This document shows positions 43,256 to 54,224 of a DNA stretch of 64,000 bases, one piece after another. The translations under genes were made by a program, and so were the position numbers. The stretch covers positions 17,469,346-17,533,345 of the forward strand of contig CM020618.1 in NCBI GenBank assembly GCA_009829735.1. The letters run 5' to 3'. Within the stretch, counting starts at the first letter, position 1; each line of letters starts with the position of its first letter. Under the pieces are notes generated by a model, which was not told where the DNA came from, did no database searches, and worked only from the letters and a program-made list of their open reading frames with translations. The DNA is from Pyropia yezoensis. Lineage: Eukaryota; Rhodophyta; Bangiophyceae; Bangiales; Bangiaceae.

Positions 43256-44451
43256 AGGGGGCGAGGTGGGGACCACGTTGACGACCGCGGCAACGGTTTT
43301 CGTGGTGGGGGGCGTCTTGTTCCCCGGCTGGCCAGATTCCCCGACGCCCCCGTCGGCGGCGGGGGGATTGACCCGTCCACCCTCTGCGACGTGAACTCCC
43401 CCTGTGGACGCCCGCTCGGCGGGAAGCGGCGACCATTATGAGGGGCGGCGGCCGCGGCTGTCGGGGCTGGGGGGTGACGTGGCCGGTGACAACAAATATC
43501 CCGGTCGCCGGTGCGGTGACAGGTGCGGCGGCCAGGGCGGCGGCCAGGGGGGGAGCATTGGCGGGCGTGGCGGTGCGGTGGGTGGCCGCGGCGGCGGCCG
43601 GTGCAGCGGCGACGTAGCAGACGCAGCGGCGGGTGGTGGGCGGGGTGGCAGCCTGGGTGGGGAGGGTGGAGGTGGGCGCCGCGCCGGTGCCTGCCCCGGG
43701 CCGGCGGTAGCTCTGCCGGCGGTCGTGGCGACGGCCAGGGCGCCCGGGGCGGCGACCGGTGCGGCGACGGCGGCGGCGGCGGCCTCTGTGGACGTGGTCG
43801 AGGCTGCGGCGGCCCTGGCGGCGGCGGCCCCGGCGACGCGGTGTGGCCCATCCGCGCGAAGGATGCCGCCGCCGCCGTCGCCGCCGCCCACTACCACCCC
43901 CACGCGCTGCTGCCACCTCCAGCGGAACGGCTGTTACTGTGGGTGTGCCTCGGCACCCACTCTGTCTGCGCGGCGGGAGCAGCTGGCCGCCCTTGCCGCC
44001 AGTGCCGACGGGCAGGACCTGGTGTTCCGCTTTACCCGCCCCGGCGTCAGAGAGGTGAGAGTGAGGGCTGTGTGACCCTGGCGGCGGCCGTCATGACCTG
44101 AAGTCGTTGGATGTCTTGAAAATCACATCCAAAGGATAGGTTATTTTCACGAACGTGCTTTGACTTTCAGCTGTGTGGAACCATCCGCTCTCGTGTGTGA
44201 CTTGTCAGCCCTGTCGTGCGGCGTGGGAGAGCTCGACGGTCCAACAACCCTGCAGCTTGAGGCCGAGGCTTGACGCCAGGCTTGTGCTAAATAGCTATGC
44301 AACTGTGCACCTGGCCATGTGCCAGCTGCGACGCGTGACCTCGACAATCCCTTGGCGGTCGAAAGGCCTTGGCTACACTCAGTAGCTTGCCTCTGCACTC
44401 CTCTCGAGGTGAGTGACTCTCTTTTCCCCGGAAGGGGGGGGGGGGGGGGGG

Positions 44452-44516
44452 GGGGTGCTGGGAGGGGGGTGCCGGCTCCAGCCAATGGCGGGGCTGCTGG
44501 GAACGGGGGGTGCCGG
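44452..44516. repeat. Isolated minisatellite unit after a long G run
   Basis: One unit (GGTGCTGGGAGG, then GCTCCAGCCAATGGCGG and GCTGCTGGGAACG) follows a run of about 24 G residues at 44434-44455. The same unit forms the array at 45168-45412. Confidence 0.8.
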
Positions 44517-45167
44517 CGCAGCACTGCTTATCCCCTTTCAAGATACATGCCCGATTTTGGCCAGATCTCTTGCTTCGTTGTGCAAATTCTTGCCCTGCTC
44601 GAGCACGAAAATGAACGGCTGGAGCAGAATTTTGCTTTTCTGATCGAGGGGATGGGCTGAGGCCAAAGAATCTCCACCAGGATGACCGACACGACGGCCG
44701 CTGTCGGTGTTCTGTCAACCAATGACAACAGCGGTGGCGCTGCTGTTTGCTGGACGGAGCGTTCCATTGGTCAGAATTCACGTTGTAGATGTTGAGCAAG
44801 GCGGAGAGATTTTTCCGTGCAAAACCTCGACAGCTGTCGTCGCGCAGTTTTTTGCTTAACCAGTGCGAGAGATTGCGCGGTTTTTAAACGCGTTTGTATA
44901 AACATTGCTCCCAAGCGTAGCGATGGTCGGTCGCTTCTTTGCGCTTCACGAGAGTGCTCTCCTGCCCCGTGCGCTTCCGGTCATACCTAGGGAGGTGGCG
45001 ACTACCAATCGCCCGAGCTGTTGTAGGCAGAAAGCATGAAAAGGGGGCAAGAGCGGTGTCTATGATGCCTTGAAGGGGGGTCGATGCAGGTTTTATGCAG
45101 GGTTTTGCTCGAGAATATCCCAAAAAAGCAAGAAAATTTTGACAGGCGATAAGCAGTGCTGCGCGGG

Positions 45168-45412
45168 GTGCCGGGGGGTGCTGGGAGGTGGGTGCCGGCT
45201 CCATCCAATGGCGGGGCTGCTGGGAACGGGGGGTGCCGGGGTGCCGGGGGGTGCTGGGAGGGGGGTGCAGGCTCCATCCAATGGCGGGGCTGCTGGGAAG
45301 GGGGGGGGGCGGGGGGCCGGGGGGTGCTGGGAGGGGGGCCCAGGCTCCAGCCAATGGCGGGGCTGCTGGGAAGGGGGGGGGGGGGGCCGGGGGGTGCTGC
45401 GAGGGGGGCGGG
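45168..45412. repeat. Minisatellite, about 3.5 units of 70-77 bp
   Basis: Each unit contains GGTGCTGGGAGG, GGCTCCA(T/G)CCAATGGCGG and GGCTGCTGGGAA followed by a G run. Unit length varies through the G runs. The motif CCAATGG recurs in each unit. Confidence 0.85.
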
Positions 45413-45820
45413 GAGTGTGCGCGAGACGGCCGACGATACGCGGGCGGTGGCGAATGGCAACCGCAACGCAGCCAACGGGACGGTGCCTGCGGGGACGCCG
45501 CCGCCCTCGTCGGGCGTCACCCCCGAGGCGGTGACGGTGGACATCAAGGCCGCTGCGACGGCGGCGGTGGACCAGCTGGCAGCCGCCACTGCTGAAGCGA
45601 CGGCATTTACCGCGGGCAACGAGTTTGGGGGGGACGAGGTGGACCGGGCCACGACTTTGCCTCCGCGATACGGGACGCCCACGCGGCGGGGGTGACGGCG
45701 CCCACCGTGGCGGCCGCAATGCCAACCATGTACTCCAATACATTGCCCCTGCTGGTCATAGCCCACCCACCGGTCGCCAACGTTCTCAAAGGCGAGGCCG
45801 CAACGGCGCCTGGCCGCCGC
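45410..45820 (+). pseudogene. Unidentified coding remnant with frameshift
   Basis: Plus-strand sequence reads AVTVDIKAAATAAVDQLAAA and then, after a shift at the G run near 45628, FASAIRDAHAAGVTAPTV and AAAMPTMYSNTLPLLVIAHP in the next frame. Codon use is coding-like, but there is no start, no family match and no continuation. Confidence 0.3.
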
Positions 45821-46568
45821 CTCCTCCAACAGCAGGGCGCTCCCCCACGTACTCCCACCCATCCGCGGACACCCCCGCCCCGCCAAGCACTGGCGGCCGC
45901 CCCCAGGCCGCCCCTCCCACTACTAACAGTCCCCCCGCGCCGCCCCGCTCCGCCTCCCCCCGCTATCCACCCAGCCACAGCCGCCCCCGACCTCGAACCA
46001 ACCCGCACCCCACCGCTGCCCCCAGCCGCCACCCGAGGCGGCGGCCACCCACCCCCCGGCAGCAGCTAAAACCCCCCGCGACCACAGCGGCCCCCCCCCC
46101 GGCAGCGACCGCCCGCCCCCGCCGCCCTAAAACACCCCCCCGGTGGCACCCGCGCCCCCCCCGGCCGCAGCCGCCCCAGCTCACGCAGCGGCCGCCAACC
46201 CCCCGCCCCCGACCACCAGCGGCCTCCCCGCCCCAAGCAGCAGCCACCCCCCACCCGTCCCTGGTCGCCCACCGAATGCCCCCAGCCGCCCGCAGCCGCA
46301 GCCCCCCTACAGGCAGCAGCCACCCGATCCCCTCCCCCAGCCGCCAGCGGCTGCAACACGACACATGCCTGGCGCCTCTGACGGTCGCTGCTCGCTGCGT
46401 GAAGTGTCGGTCCAGTTCACTGCTGCTGCCACTGCAGCCTCTTATCAGTCCAGTCTTCCACAGCGCCCCTCTCGCTGTTCCAAGCGGTACGAGTCCAGCC
46501 CGTCACCTTCCGCTTCTGCCCTTGCTGCCACCACCCCTTTGCTCCTCTAGCTGTGACGCTCCGTCACG

Positions 46569-49227
46569 ATGAGTTCCTCCCAGCGGCTTCGTCGCCTGGT
46601 CGCCGCGGCGGTGGTAACGGCCGTGGTGGCAGTTATTGTGGCAAATCCTGCTGTGGGCACGCCCGCGGCATCGAGCGTCGCCTCGACCATTGTGGGTTTT
46701 TGGCTGCTTAATGCGACGAGTGGTGCTTGGGGCACCCGCCTCCATGACGGCGCCACCATTGACGCAGGCGAGCTGGACCCCTATGCCATTACAGCCGTGT
46801 CGAGCGCGGGAACGTCGCGGAGTGTGGTACACACGGCCCCTGCCCGCTACGCCCACGTGAAGAAGGCCGCACCGTACACGCTGGCGTGGGACGTGGGGGG
46901 GGTCGACTTCCGGCCCGTGAGACTGCGTCCAGATGCCCACACCGTTTCTGCCTACGTAGCTGCGGCGCCAGACGGATGATGGGGCTGGGCCACCATTGAG
47001 CGTATCATTTACGGTGGTAAGGGGAGGTGAAGAGAGAGGCGGGGGGCGACTGCACCGGCTCCATCGAAGCCGCCCCCAGCGCCCGCGGTCGTCCCGTCAA
47101 CAGCGTCACCAGCACCTACGGTTGCCGCCGCGGCTGGCTTTGAGCCCGTGACGGCCGCTGACGACCTGCCCGTCCCTACTCGTGCGCCTAGATGTGGCGT
47201 CGACGCCCCTACCATTTCATCAGTCTCGTCGGGCATCATTTTTTACTCCCGCGTCAACTGGATCTACTCGGTTGACGCTTCCTACTGCAACGATGCTGCG
47301 AACCGCTTCCGCATGCAAGTCTTCGCCGCCCCTGCGGACGGTTCGGGGCGCGTGACTCGGCTCTTTCAGAGCGTAGAGGCAGTCAATCTGCTGGGAGGCT
47401 CTTCCAATTACCCTTCCGCGATGTTCTTGAAGCTGCAGCGCTCGTGCGCGCCGCAGATTGTCTTCTCCGTCTTGTGCGTTGGACGGCCCAGTGCTGGCGG
47501 TCCCCCGTCGTGCGCACGCTCAGAGGTGAGGAACATGGTCCCCGTGTCGCAGCCGGGGTGTTTTGTTGGCACGCCGCGGTTGCCACCAGCGGTGGCGCTT
47601 GCCCCGGGAGACGCCTTCTTCCTCGCCGCCAACGTGTCGGCCCTCTACGATGGGCAGGATGCATTGGAGACGCCGCCAGAGCTGCGGCTGGTGGCCGTTG
47701 TCCGCCGCGCGGACAGCTCTACCATCCGAGGACCTCCTGTTGCTGGTTCCAAGGTGATTACGGTGGACTTGCTGGCCGGTGGTGTGACGCTGGCCGACGA
47801 TGGCGCTACGGCCTCTGTGGAGTATAGCCGTGCGGCCTGTCCGGCTGACCTGGGTACGCCTGTGGGCACCATTGCCGGCACGCGGCTGTCCGTGTCGGCC
47901 ACTACCGAGTCGCTGGTCAGGCAGTGTGGTCAGAATGGCAGAAAAAGTAGGTGTGTATGGAGTGGACCCCAGCCGACGTCCGGCCGGGCGCAGAGAACGG
48001 GCAAGCCGACGTCCGGCCAAGAGCCCCGACTCCACGATGCTGTGTTCCACTCTCCTCCCCCCTCGAGACCGCCGGTACGGGTGGCACCGTCGGCTCCTAT
48101 GTCGCACGAGAGCGCCTCCTCCGCTCCCCCCTCGCCGAGAGCAGGCGCTGCGACCCCACCCTCTCAAAGCACAATGGACGCGGCGCGGGACACGCCGCGC
48201 GCAAAGCAATCAATCAAAGCAAGCAATCAACGAAATGCAAGAGAAGCGATTGGTCGGGGCGCGGGCTCCCCGATCTCGGTCCGCACCGACTGAAATATTC
48301 AGCCGATCTCCTCTGACGCCGGTGAGCCAACTTAAGTCTCGGCACGAGGGTGTCGCCCAGCGGAGCGGAATTCACAGGCAGGACGTGGGCGTTCCGACCA
48401 TCACCGCCTTGACCTACCCACCCACCCCCGCGGGGGAGCCTGTCAACGTATCGGTGGAGGCCAGTCAGCCTGCTGGTCGCGGCGCTCGACGAGCGGCCGA
48501 TGGGTCGCTGCGCCCCACCGCCTTAACCTACAAGTGGTTCCTCAAGGATAGAGAGTTTAGCGAGCAGGGAGCCAGCGACCCGTCACCTCTGGCCGGCGCG
48601 ACTGGGCCAGTGCTGCGACTGGACGAGGCAAGGTGCAACATTTTTCTGGGCTGTGGGCGTTACGGCTGCAGCCAGCGAGTGCAGTACCACGAAGCTCTCG
48701 CGCAGGAGCTGATGAACAACGGACAGTGCATGGAGTTTAGTGAGTAGTACAGTCTGTATCCAGTTGTATGACCCCCTTGCGCACGTTGTAGCCCACCCCC
48801 ACTTTTGCCCCTTTTTAACACTTCCACCAATGAGGTGCCTTCTTGGAACGAGTCGGGCTCTCAGAGAGCGTCCTGCTCCCTCGTGCGAGGGAAATCTCCC
48901 AGTTATATGACCCCCTGTCATATAACTGGGGCGCATATAACCGGATACAGACTGTAGCCGATTTAAGTGAGTGACGGGCACAAAGGTATCTATGGTTGGA
49001 GAATAGACGAGAGGCGCTTCTCTTGAGTCTCTTCCTAAAGGTTTCGATGCGCGCCATTGCACAGGCTTCGTGATGTATGTATGCAAAGTACAGGGCGCTT
49101 CCCTTGCGCCCGCCGCCCTCGTTCTCCAACTTTGTCTGTACTTACTATGGCTCTCGCAGGTCCTTGCAACGTCCCGAGCATACGCCGCCTGATGACGATC
49201 TTGGCTGGAGCCAATGGGCAGTCATGA
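46569..49227 (+). CDS. Multi-exon secreted or surface protein with Ig-like domains
   Basis: It starts MSSSQRLRRLVAAAVVTAVVAVIVANPAVG, a signal peptide or anchor, followed by an Ig-like/malectin-type domain (LHDGATIDAGELDPYAITAV, then APYTLAWDVGG). Frame 46569 continues to about 47946 except for two TGA codons at 46977 and near 47028, which a small intron of about 81 bp (46956-47036) would remove. Exon 2 has a Pro-rich linker and a Cys-containing domain (IIFYSRVNWIYSVDASYCND, then QPGCFVGTP). An intron from about 47947 leads to an exon with a PKD/Ig-like segment (LTYKWFLKDREF, GATGPVLRLDEARC), which ends at 48739 before GTGAGT. A final short exon 49160-49227 (SPCNVPSIRRLMTILAGANGQS) is possible. 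Boundaries are approximate. No function is assigned beyond an extracellular domain protein. Confidence 0.5.
48750..48954. mobile_element. Tc1/mariner-type MITE, 205 bp, inside an intron
   Basis: It is flanked by TA at 48748-48749 and 48955-48956. The ends CAGTCTGTATCCAGTTGTATG and CATATAACCGGATACAGACTG are inverted complements with few mismatches, and an internal palindrome (CCCAGTTATATGAC / GTCATATAACTGGG) lies near the right end. It sits eight bases after a consensus splice donor. No transposase is encoded. Confidence 0.7.
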
Positions 49228-49693
49228 AGTGCCTGCTGGGGCGCACGCCCACCATCCATCGCTGGGCCGCCGCGCCTGCTGGACTTCGTGCGCGAGGCGA
49301 TGCCCGTCGAGCCTATGGCCCGGGCCGGCGCGCGGGCCAAGTCCCGCTTTGCTGTCACCGTGGGAGGTAGCCGCTCCCCACGCTGCCCGGGCACCCTGCC
49401 CGGCTGCGGCAGCCTCGCTGACGCAGACCAACGGCTCGCCTCGTCGAGGGGGCACGTTGCGCTGGTCGTCGTGGCGGCTGGATACCTATGTGGTGGCACT
49501 CAGGTCGCCGCTGCCCCACACCGCCTGGTCCCTCACCTGCTTTCCCCCCCCCACCCTAGCCCTTGTCTCCCCCACCGCGGTTCGGCCGTCTTTTGGCCGT
49601 GTCCTGGCCGACTGTTCCCACCAGGGTGTGGCTCGTCTATTGACCCGCCGCCCTCCCCTTCCCCCTCTCCATCCCCTTTTCGTCGCCCCCCCA

Positions 49694-51694
49694 ATGGCGT
49701 TTGTCTCGCCCGCTGGCTGGGCAGTCGTCCCCCGGCGTCTACACCCCGCCCACACGGGCCGCCGGCCGCTGCTGGCTGCCGCCGTCAGCGGTGCCACCCG
49801 CGGCGGCGACGGCGGCGGCCGCGGCGGCGACAGCAGCGGCGGCGTCGCCCCCCCGTCCATGGTCACCTCCATGGTCACCTCCCTCCCCGTGGCAGCGTCG
49901 GCCGTGTCGGCCCCAGCCGACGTTCTACGTGTGCTCCTTGCAGACGAGCTGTCGGCAGAGGGGGTGGACCACCTGCTCGCGGCGGGTGTGGAGGTGGTCC
50001 CCGCCGCCGGCCTGTCGGGCGCCGCCCTGGCCGCCGCTCTCGGCACCGTCGACGCCCTCATTGTGCGCAGCGGCACGGCCGTGACGGCCGAGGTGCTGGC
50101 AGCGGGCGCCCCCCGGCTGCGCGTCGTGGGCCGTGCGGGTGTGGGCGTCGACAATGTGTGCCTGCCCGCTGCAACCGCTGCGGGGGTGCTTGTGGTGAAC
50201 GCGCCCGTGGCCAACGCAGACGCGGCCGCCGAGCACACCGTCGCGCTGCTGACGGGCCTCGCCCGCCACGTGGCCGCGGCGGACGCATCGGTCAAGGCGG
50301 GGCAGTGGGACCGGTCGGCGTACGTGGGGGTGTCCTTGGCGGGCAAGACGTTGGGCGTCGTCGGCTATGGCCGCACTGGCCGTGCCGTTGCGGCACGCGG
50401 CCGCGCGCTGGGCATGACCGTCCTCGCGGCCGGCCACCGGCTGGGTGTGGCGGCCGCCGCTGCCGACGGCGTCACCGCCGTGACGGTGGACGAGGCGGTC
50501 GCGGCGGCGGACTTTCTGTCCCTCCACGTGCCCCTCACGCCCTCCACCCGCCACCTCATTGACGACCGGCGGCTGCGGCTGGCCAAGCCCGGTGCGCGGC
50601 TCATTAACGCCTCCCGCGGGGGGGTGGTGGACGAGGCGGCAGTGTTAGCCGCCCTCGACACGGGGCGCCTCGTCGGCGCCGCGCTCGACGTCTTTGCCGC
50701 CGAGCCCCCCACCGCCGACGGCGGCACGTGCCCGTCGGCGGCACTCGCCCGGCACCCGCGGGTGGTGGCCACCCCGCACCTGGGCGCCGCCACCGCCGAG
50801 GCCCGCGCCGCGGCGGGCGTGGAGGTGGCCGCCGCCGTCACCGCCGCGCTCGCGGGCACCCCCGTCGCAGCGAGCGTCAACGCGCCGGGGCTGCCGGCAG
50901 CTCGCGCCGAGGCGGCGGCACCGCGGCTGGCGCTCGCCGCCGCCCTGGGGGGGGTCGCCCGCCGGCTGCGCGCGCCCACCGCCGCCGCCGCCGCCGCCGC
51001 TGCCGACGCCGCCGGTGGCACCACCGGTGGCGCCGCCGGTGGTGCCGCCGGGGAAGCCCCCCTGCCGGTGTCCCTGTCCATTACGACCGACGCGCTGGGC
51101 GGCGTTGGCGGTACCAACATCCAAGAGGCTGCTGTGGACGCTGCCGAGGAGGCCCTTCTGCGCGCAGCAGTCATTGGGGGAGTTCTGGCCGGCGGGCCCG
51201 CTGGCGGGCGCATCAACGCTGTCAATGCCGATGCGGTGGCCCACGCGGCGGGCGTGCGCGTCACGCACGCGTCGACGTCGGCGGGGGCTGCCGCCGCTCC
51301 AGACGGCACGGTGACGGTGGCGGTGGATGGGGCACCGACGGTGGCGGGGCGCCTCGTGGAGGGGGTGCCGACGCTCACGCGCCTGGGCGCGTGGGCGCCC
51401 GCCGTCCCCCTCACCGGCACCGTGCTGCTCACCGCCATCGTCGACGGGCCTGGGCAGCTGGGGGCGGTCGCCACCCTCCTGGGCGGCGCGGGCGTCGCCG
51501 TCCGCTCATGGACAGTGACAGCGCCGTCGCCGCGGCCGCCGCTCCCCGCTGCGTTGTCCGGGGAGGACGAGGGAGAAGTGGCGCTGGTGGCGGTCGCCCT
51601 TGACGGGCCCCCGCCGGGCGCCGACGCGGTGGCCGCCGTCGGCCGCCTGGTCGGCCACCCTGCGCTGCTGCCCATCGTGCTCGACTGCTTTTAA
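49694..51694 (+). CDS. serA: D-3-phosphoglycerate dehydrogenase, plastid type
   Basis: This enzyme oxidises 3-phosphoglycerate with NAD+ in the first step of phosphorylated serine synthesis. The 666-codon frame starts at ATG 49694 (MAFVSPAGWAVVPRR); the open frame extends upstream without conserved features. The Ala/Arg/Ser-rich first ~75 residues look like a plastid transit peptide. The substrate-binding domain starts VLRVLLADELS at about residue 77. The dinucleotide motif VVGYGRTGRA is near 223. Catalytic residues are Arg in NASRGGVVDE (near 307), Glu in DVFAAEPP (near 336) and His in TPHLGA (near 361). A regulatory intervening domain (VSLSITTDALGG, INAVNAD) and a C-terminal ACT domain (TVLLTAIVDGPGQLGAVATLL) follow, so serine feedback is plausible. 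Length fits the long plant/algal form. It is a single exon as read. Confidence 0.92.
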   Translation: MAFVSPAGWAVVPRRLHPAHTGRRPLLAAAVSGATRGGDGGGRGGDSSGGVAPPSMVTSMVTSLPVAASAVSAPADVLRVLLADELSAEGVDHLLAAGVEVVPAAGLSGAALAAALGTVDALIVRSGTAVTAEVLAAGAPRLRVVGRAGVGVDNVCLPAATAAGVLVVNAPVANADAAAEHTVALLTGLARHVAAADASVKAGQWDRSAYVGVSLAGKTLGVVGYGRTGRAVAARGRALGMTVLAAGHRLGVAAAAADGVTAVTVDEAVAAADFLSLHVPLTPSTRHLIDDRRLRLAKPGARLINASRGGVVDEAAVLAALDTGRLVGAALDVFAAEPPTADGGTCPSAALARHPRVVATPHLGAATAEARAAAGVEVAAAVTAALAGTPVAASVNAPGLPAARAEAAAPRLALAAALGGVARRLRAPTAAAAAAAADAAGGTTGGAAGGAAGEAPLPVSLSITTDALGGVGGTNIQEAAVDAAEEALLRAAVIGGVLAGGPAGGRINAVNADAVAHAAGVRVTHASTSAGAAAAPDGTVTVAVDGAPTVAGRLVEGVPTLTRLGAWAPAVPLTGTVLLTAIVDGPGQLGAVATLLGGAGVAVRSWTVTAPSPRPPLPAALSGEDEGEVALVAVALDGPPPGADAVAAVGRLVGHPALLPIVLDCF

Positions 51695-52451
51695 GGGGGG
51701 CATGGGGACACTGGCGGCGACGCGCCGCCGCGGGGTCCGCCGCACTTGCGCTTTTGTGGCGAGCGTGGGGGTCGGCGGGGGGGGGGCGGGAGGAGGCGGG
51801 GTGGGGCGTGGTTGGCTGTCTTTGCCCGCGCAGTGGGTCCCCCTTCCGGCCCCACTGAGGCCGCACTACGGCGTGTACAATGCGTAGACACGGGAGGAGG
51901 GGAAGCTTTACCGAAGTTGGGGGGCCGCCCTGGCGCCTGCGTGCCGGCAGGACAGCGGCCCCCCCGCTGAGCCGGCGCGGCGCCGTCTGCGGCGACCGGG
52001 CGCGCTGTTCGCCTTTGCGGTGCAGCGGCTTGGCAGGCCTGCACGCCTGCGCCGCGGGGGGGGACGCCTACCGCCACGCGTGACGCCCTGCACGGCGACG
52101 GCGGTGGGGGTCTGCGTGAGCGGCAGTTGACACACACACAGACGGGGGGTCGACGTCCGCCGGAAAAGAAGCGGAGCCCAGCCGCGCGTGGGCAACGCCC
52201 TCTCCTCGTCCTTCCCCCTCCCCTCTTCCCCCTCCCTTCCCCTGTCCCCATGATCACCCGTGGTTGCCCTCTACGAGGGCGCGCCCCCGCCAACGGGCGG
52301 AGCCCCATCCCTTTGTCTCCCCCCGCTGCTGCGCCGCCATCGCCCCGCCGCTGTCGACGAAGCATGGGCCTCTTTTCGCCTGTTCCTCTGCAACAGGCAA
52401 TGGCCGTCCTGCTGCTGATTCGCTCACCCGCCCGCCAGTCTGCTCCGCCGC
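51695..52451. other. Convergent intergenic region
   Basis: This lies between the stop of the dehydrogenase and the stop of the minus-strand membrane protein. It is GC-rich, with G runs near 51778-51790 and a C/T-rich tract at 52200-52250. No gene or RNA is recognised. Confidence 0.5.
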
Positions 52452-54224
52452 TCACCTCCTGTCGCCGGTCGTCTCCTCGCAGGTGTGGCGAAACAGCGCG
52501 TCCACGTCCACGTCGTCGCTGAAGCTCTCTGCCGGCGGCCCCATCGCCCAGCCGACGCCGCCGGGCGGCGACAGTGGCGCCGCGGGCTGGACCTGCGCCA
52601 CCAGCGCGGGGTCCTCGGGGCCGGTCGTGTCGTACAGGGACGCTGGCAGCGCCGGCGGGGGCGGTTCCCCGTCGTCCACAAACGCGCCCCCCCCGGCGCC
52701 CTGGGCGCTGTAGAACAGGCCCTCTGGCATGGAGGGGGCGGGCGGCAGCAGCGGCTCCGCCCACCCTCCCGCCGGTGTCAGCAGAAACGGGCCTCCTTGG
52801 CCACCAGCGCCGTCGCTGCGGACGTAGGCGTACTGGAGGGGAGGCGCGTACTGGCCGCCGCTGCTGCCAACGTGGTCGCCACCCGCGGCCGCTCCTTCCG
52901 GCACGTACGCCGCCGGGGACCACCCATAGACGGTGGGGGGGGGCTCGCCCGGCGCAGCTGGGGGGACCACCCCCGGCGCCGCTGGCGGGACCACTCCCAG
53001 CGCAGCTGGCGGGACCACCCCCGCGGGCGCCCGGCCCATCGACGACGCCATGCTCGTCCACACTCCCGACGGGTAGTCGCCGCCCATGCCGCCCATGCCC
53101 TGCACCCCGGGGGGCAGGGGAGGGGGAGGCGCGGTCGTAGCGGCCGCCGCACCGGCGTCGGCCACCGTTAATGGGGCGGCGTCAGCACCAGGCGGCGGCG
53201 GGGCGGCCATGCCGGCAGCACCCGCGGCAGCACCCGCTGCCGGCAATTTCGGTGCCACCGCGGCCGGCGCCCACCCCCCCGGCGTTGTCGCCACGCAGCT
53301 CCACCCCCCCGTCGAAACCATCTCGGCCGTCACGCCTAGGCTGTCAAAAGAGGGCCGGGGGGGAGCAGCGGCGAGGGCTGGGGCGGCGGGTCCGCCGTCG
53401 CCTCCCGGGACAGCCGCCGTGGGTGCGGCGGGGTCGGAGGCACCGGGCGGCACCGGCGGGGTCCCCGCGGTCGCCGCCACCGGTGCCACCGCCGGCGGAG
53501 ACGGAGGGGGCGAACCCCCCGCCGTCGCTGCAATTTCCATACCCGAAGACGCGGTGACCTCGCTGGACGTGACGCCCAGGCAGTCGTCGCCGGGGGACGG
53601 GGGCCCCGCGGCCGCCGCTCCGCCGGTGCCCTCCGCAGCGTCGGCCGCGTCGTCTTTGGTGCCCACCCCTGCCGCGGCACGCGTCTTGGCGCCCGCCAAT
53701 GCGGCTCCGTCTGCTGCGGGTTTCCCCATTTTCTTTGCTACGCTCAAGCCGTTTGAGACTGGCAGGGGCGGCACCCCGGGCATGTCCATGACGTCTACAA
53801 GGCCCGCCTTGGCCCCCACCGGCGGCAACGGCGGGGGCGGGTAGTAGGACCACGACGAGGCAGTCGAAGGTGCCTTGTCGTCCTCCCGTCCCCCACCCCA
53901 CGGGAGCTTGACGGCCACCGCCGGCGCGAGGCGTCGCCACAGGGCCGGCCCCCAGGCGCTGACCGCCGCGACGATCGCGACCATCCCTACCACACCAGTG
54001 GCGATGATGGCAATTTTGGCCCCTTTGGACAGTGCCCCATCCGACTCCCCTCCCTGGTGGACCACCACCGGCAGAAGGCCCTCGACGGCAGGGCGGAAGG
54101 GGGGGGGCACTGCCGCCAGCCGGCCCACGGGTGCGGCGGCTGCCGCACAGGAGACAGCCGTGGCGGCCACAACCACCGCGGCGGCGGCGGTGGCGGCGGC
54201 GCGGCGATGCGGGCGGCCGCCCAT
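52452..54224 (-). CDS. Type I single-pass membrane protein with SFSD-VDALF tail (paralogue 2)
   Basis: This 590-codon single-exon frame starts MGGRPHRRAA at 54224. A signal-like Ala/Val segment (residues 12-31) is followed by an ectodomain of only ~35 residues, then LSKGAK and a transmembrane helix (about 70-91, IAIIATGVVGMVAIVAAVSAWG). The long Pro/Ala/Gly cytoplasmic tail has two related blocks (DCLGVTSSEVTASSG and DSLGVTAEMVSTGGW), tandem GVVPPAAP repeats, TVYGWSPAAY, then SLYDTTGPEDPALVAQV, LSPPGG and the C-terminal PAESFSDDVDVDALF. The 57-kb gene shares all of these in order, and the 33-kb gene shares the start and the last motif. The tail looks like a docking platform, and Tyr/Ser/Thr in the conserved blocks could be phosphorylated. 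That is inference. No known family is recognised. Confidence 0.8.
   Translation of the reverse strand: MGGRPHRRAAATAAAAVVVAATAVSCAAAAAPVGRLAAVPPPFRPAVEGLLPVVVHQGGESDGALSKGAKIAIIATGVVGMVAIVAAVSAWGPALWRRLAPAVAVKLPWGGGREDDKAPSTASSWSYYPPPPLPPVGAKAGLVDVMDMPGVPPLPVSNGLSVAKKMGKPAADGAALAGAKTRAAAGVGTKDDAADAAEGTGGAAAAGPPSPGDDCLGVTSSEVTASSGMEIAATAGGSPPPSPPAVAPVAATAGTPPVPPGASDPAAPTAAVPGGDGGPAAPALAAAPPRPSFDSLGVTAEMVSTGGWSCVATTPGGWAPAAVAPKLPAAGAAAGAAGMAAPPPPGADAAPLTVADAGAAAATTAPPPPLPPGVQGMGGMGGDYPSGVWTSMASSMGRAPAGVVPPAALGVVPPAAPGVVPPAAPGEPPPTVYGWSPAAYVPEGAAAGGDHVGSSGGQYAPPLQYAYVRSDGAGGQGGPFLLTPAGGWAEPLLPPAPSMPEGLFYSAQGAGGGAFVDDGEPPPPALPASLYDTTGPEDPALVAQVQPAAPLSPPGGVGWAMGPPAESFSDDVDVDALFRHTCEETTGDRR

Larger units (their letters stand above)
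43256..46568. other. Repeat-rich region with no confident gene
   Basis: It holds GC-rich simple sequence at 43400-43900; a coding-like stretch at about 43855-44060 (AHYHPHALLPPPAERLLLWVCLG, then REQLAALAASADGQDLVFRF in another frame) before a donor-like AG/GTGAGAG; a moderate-GC stretch at 44100-45150; the minisatellite copies at 44452-44516 and 45168-45412; a frameshifted coding remnant at 45410-45820; and an almost pure C-rich tract at 45830-46340. Confidence 0.5.
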
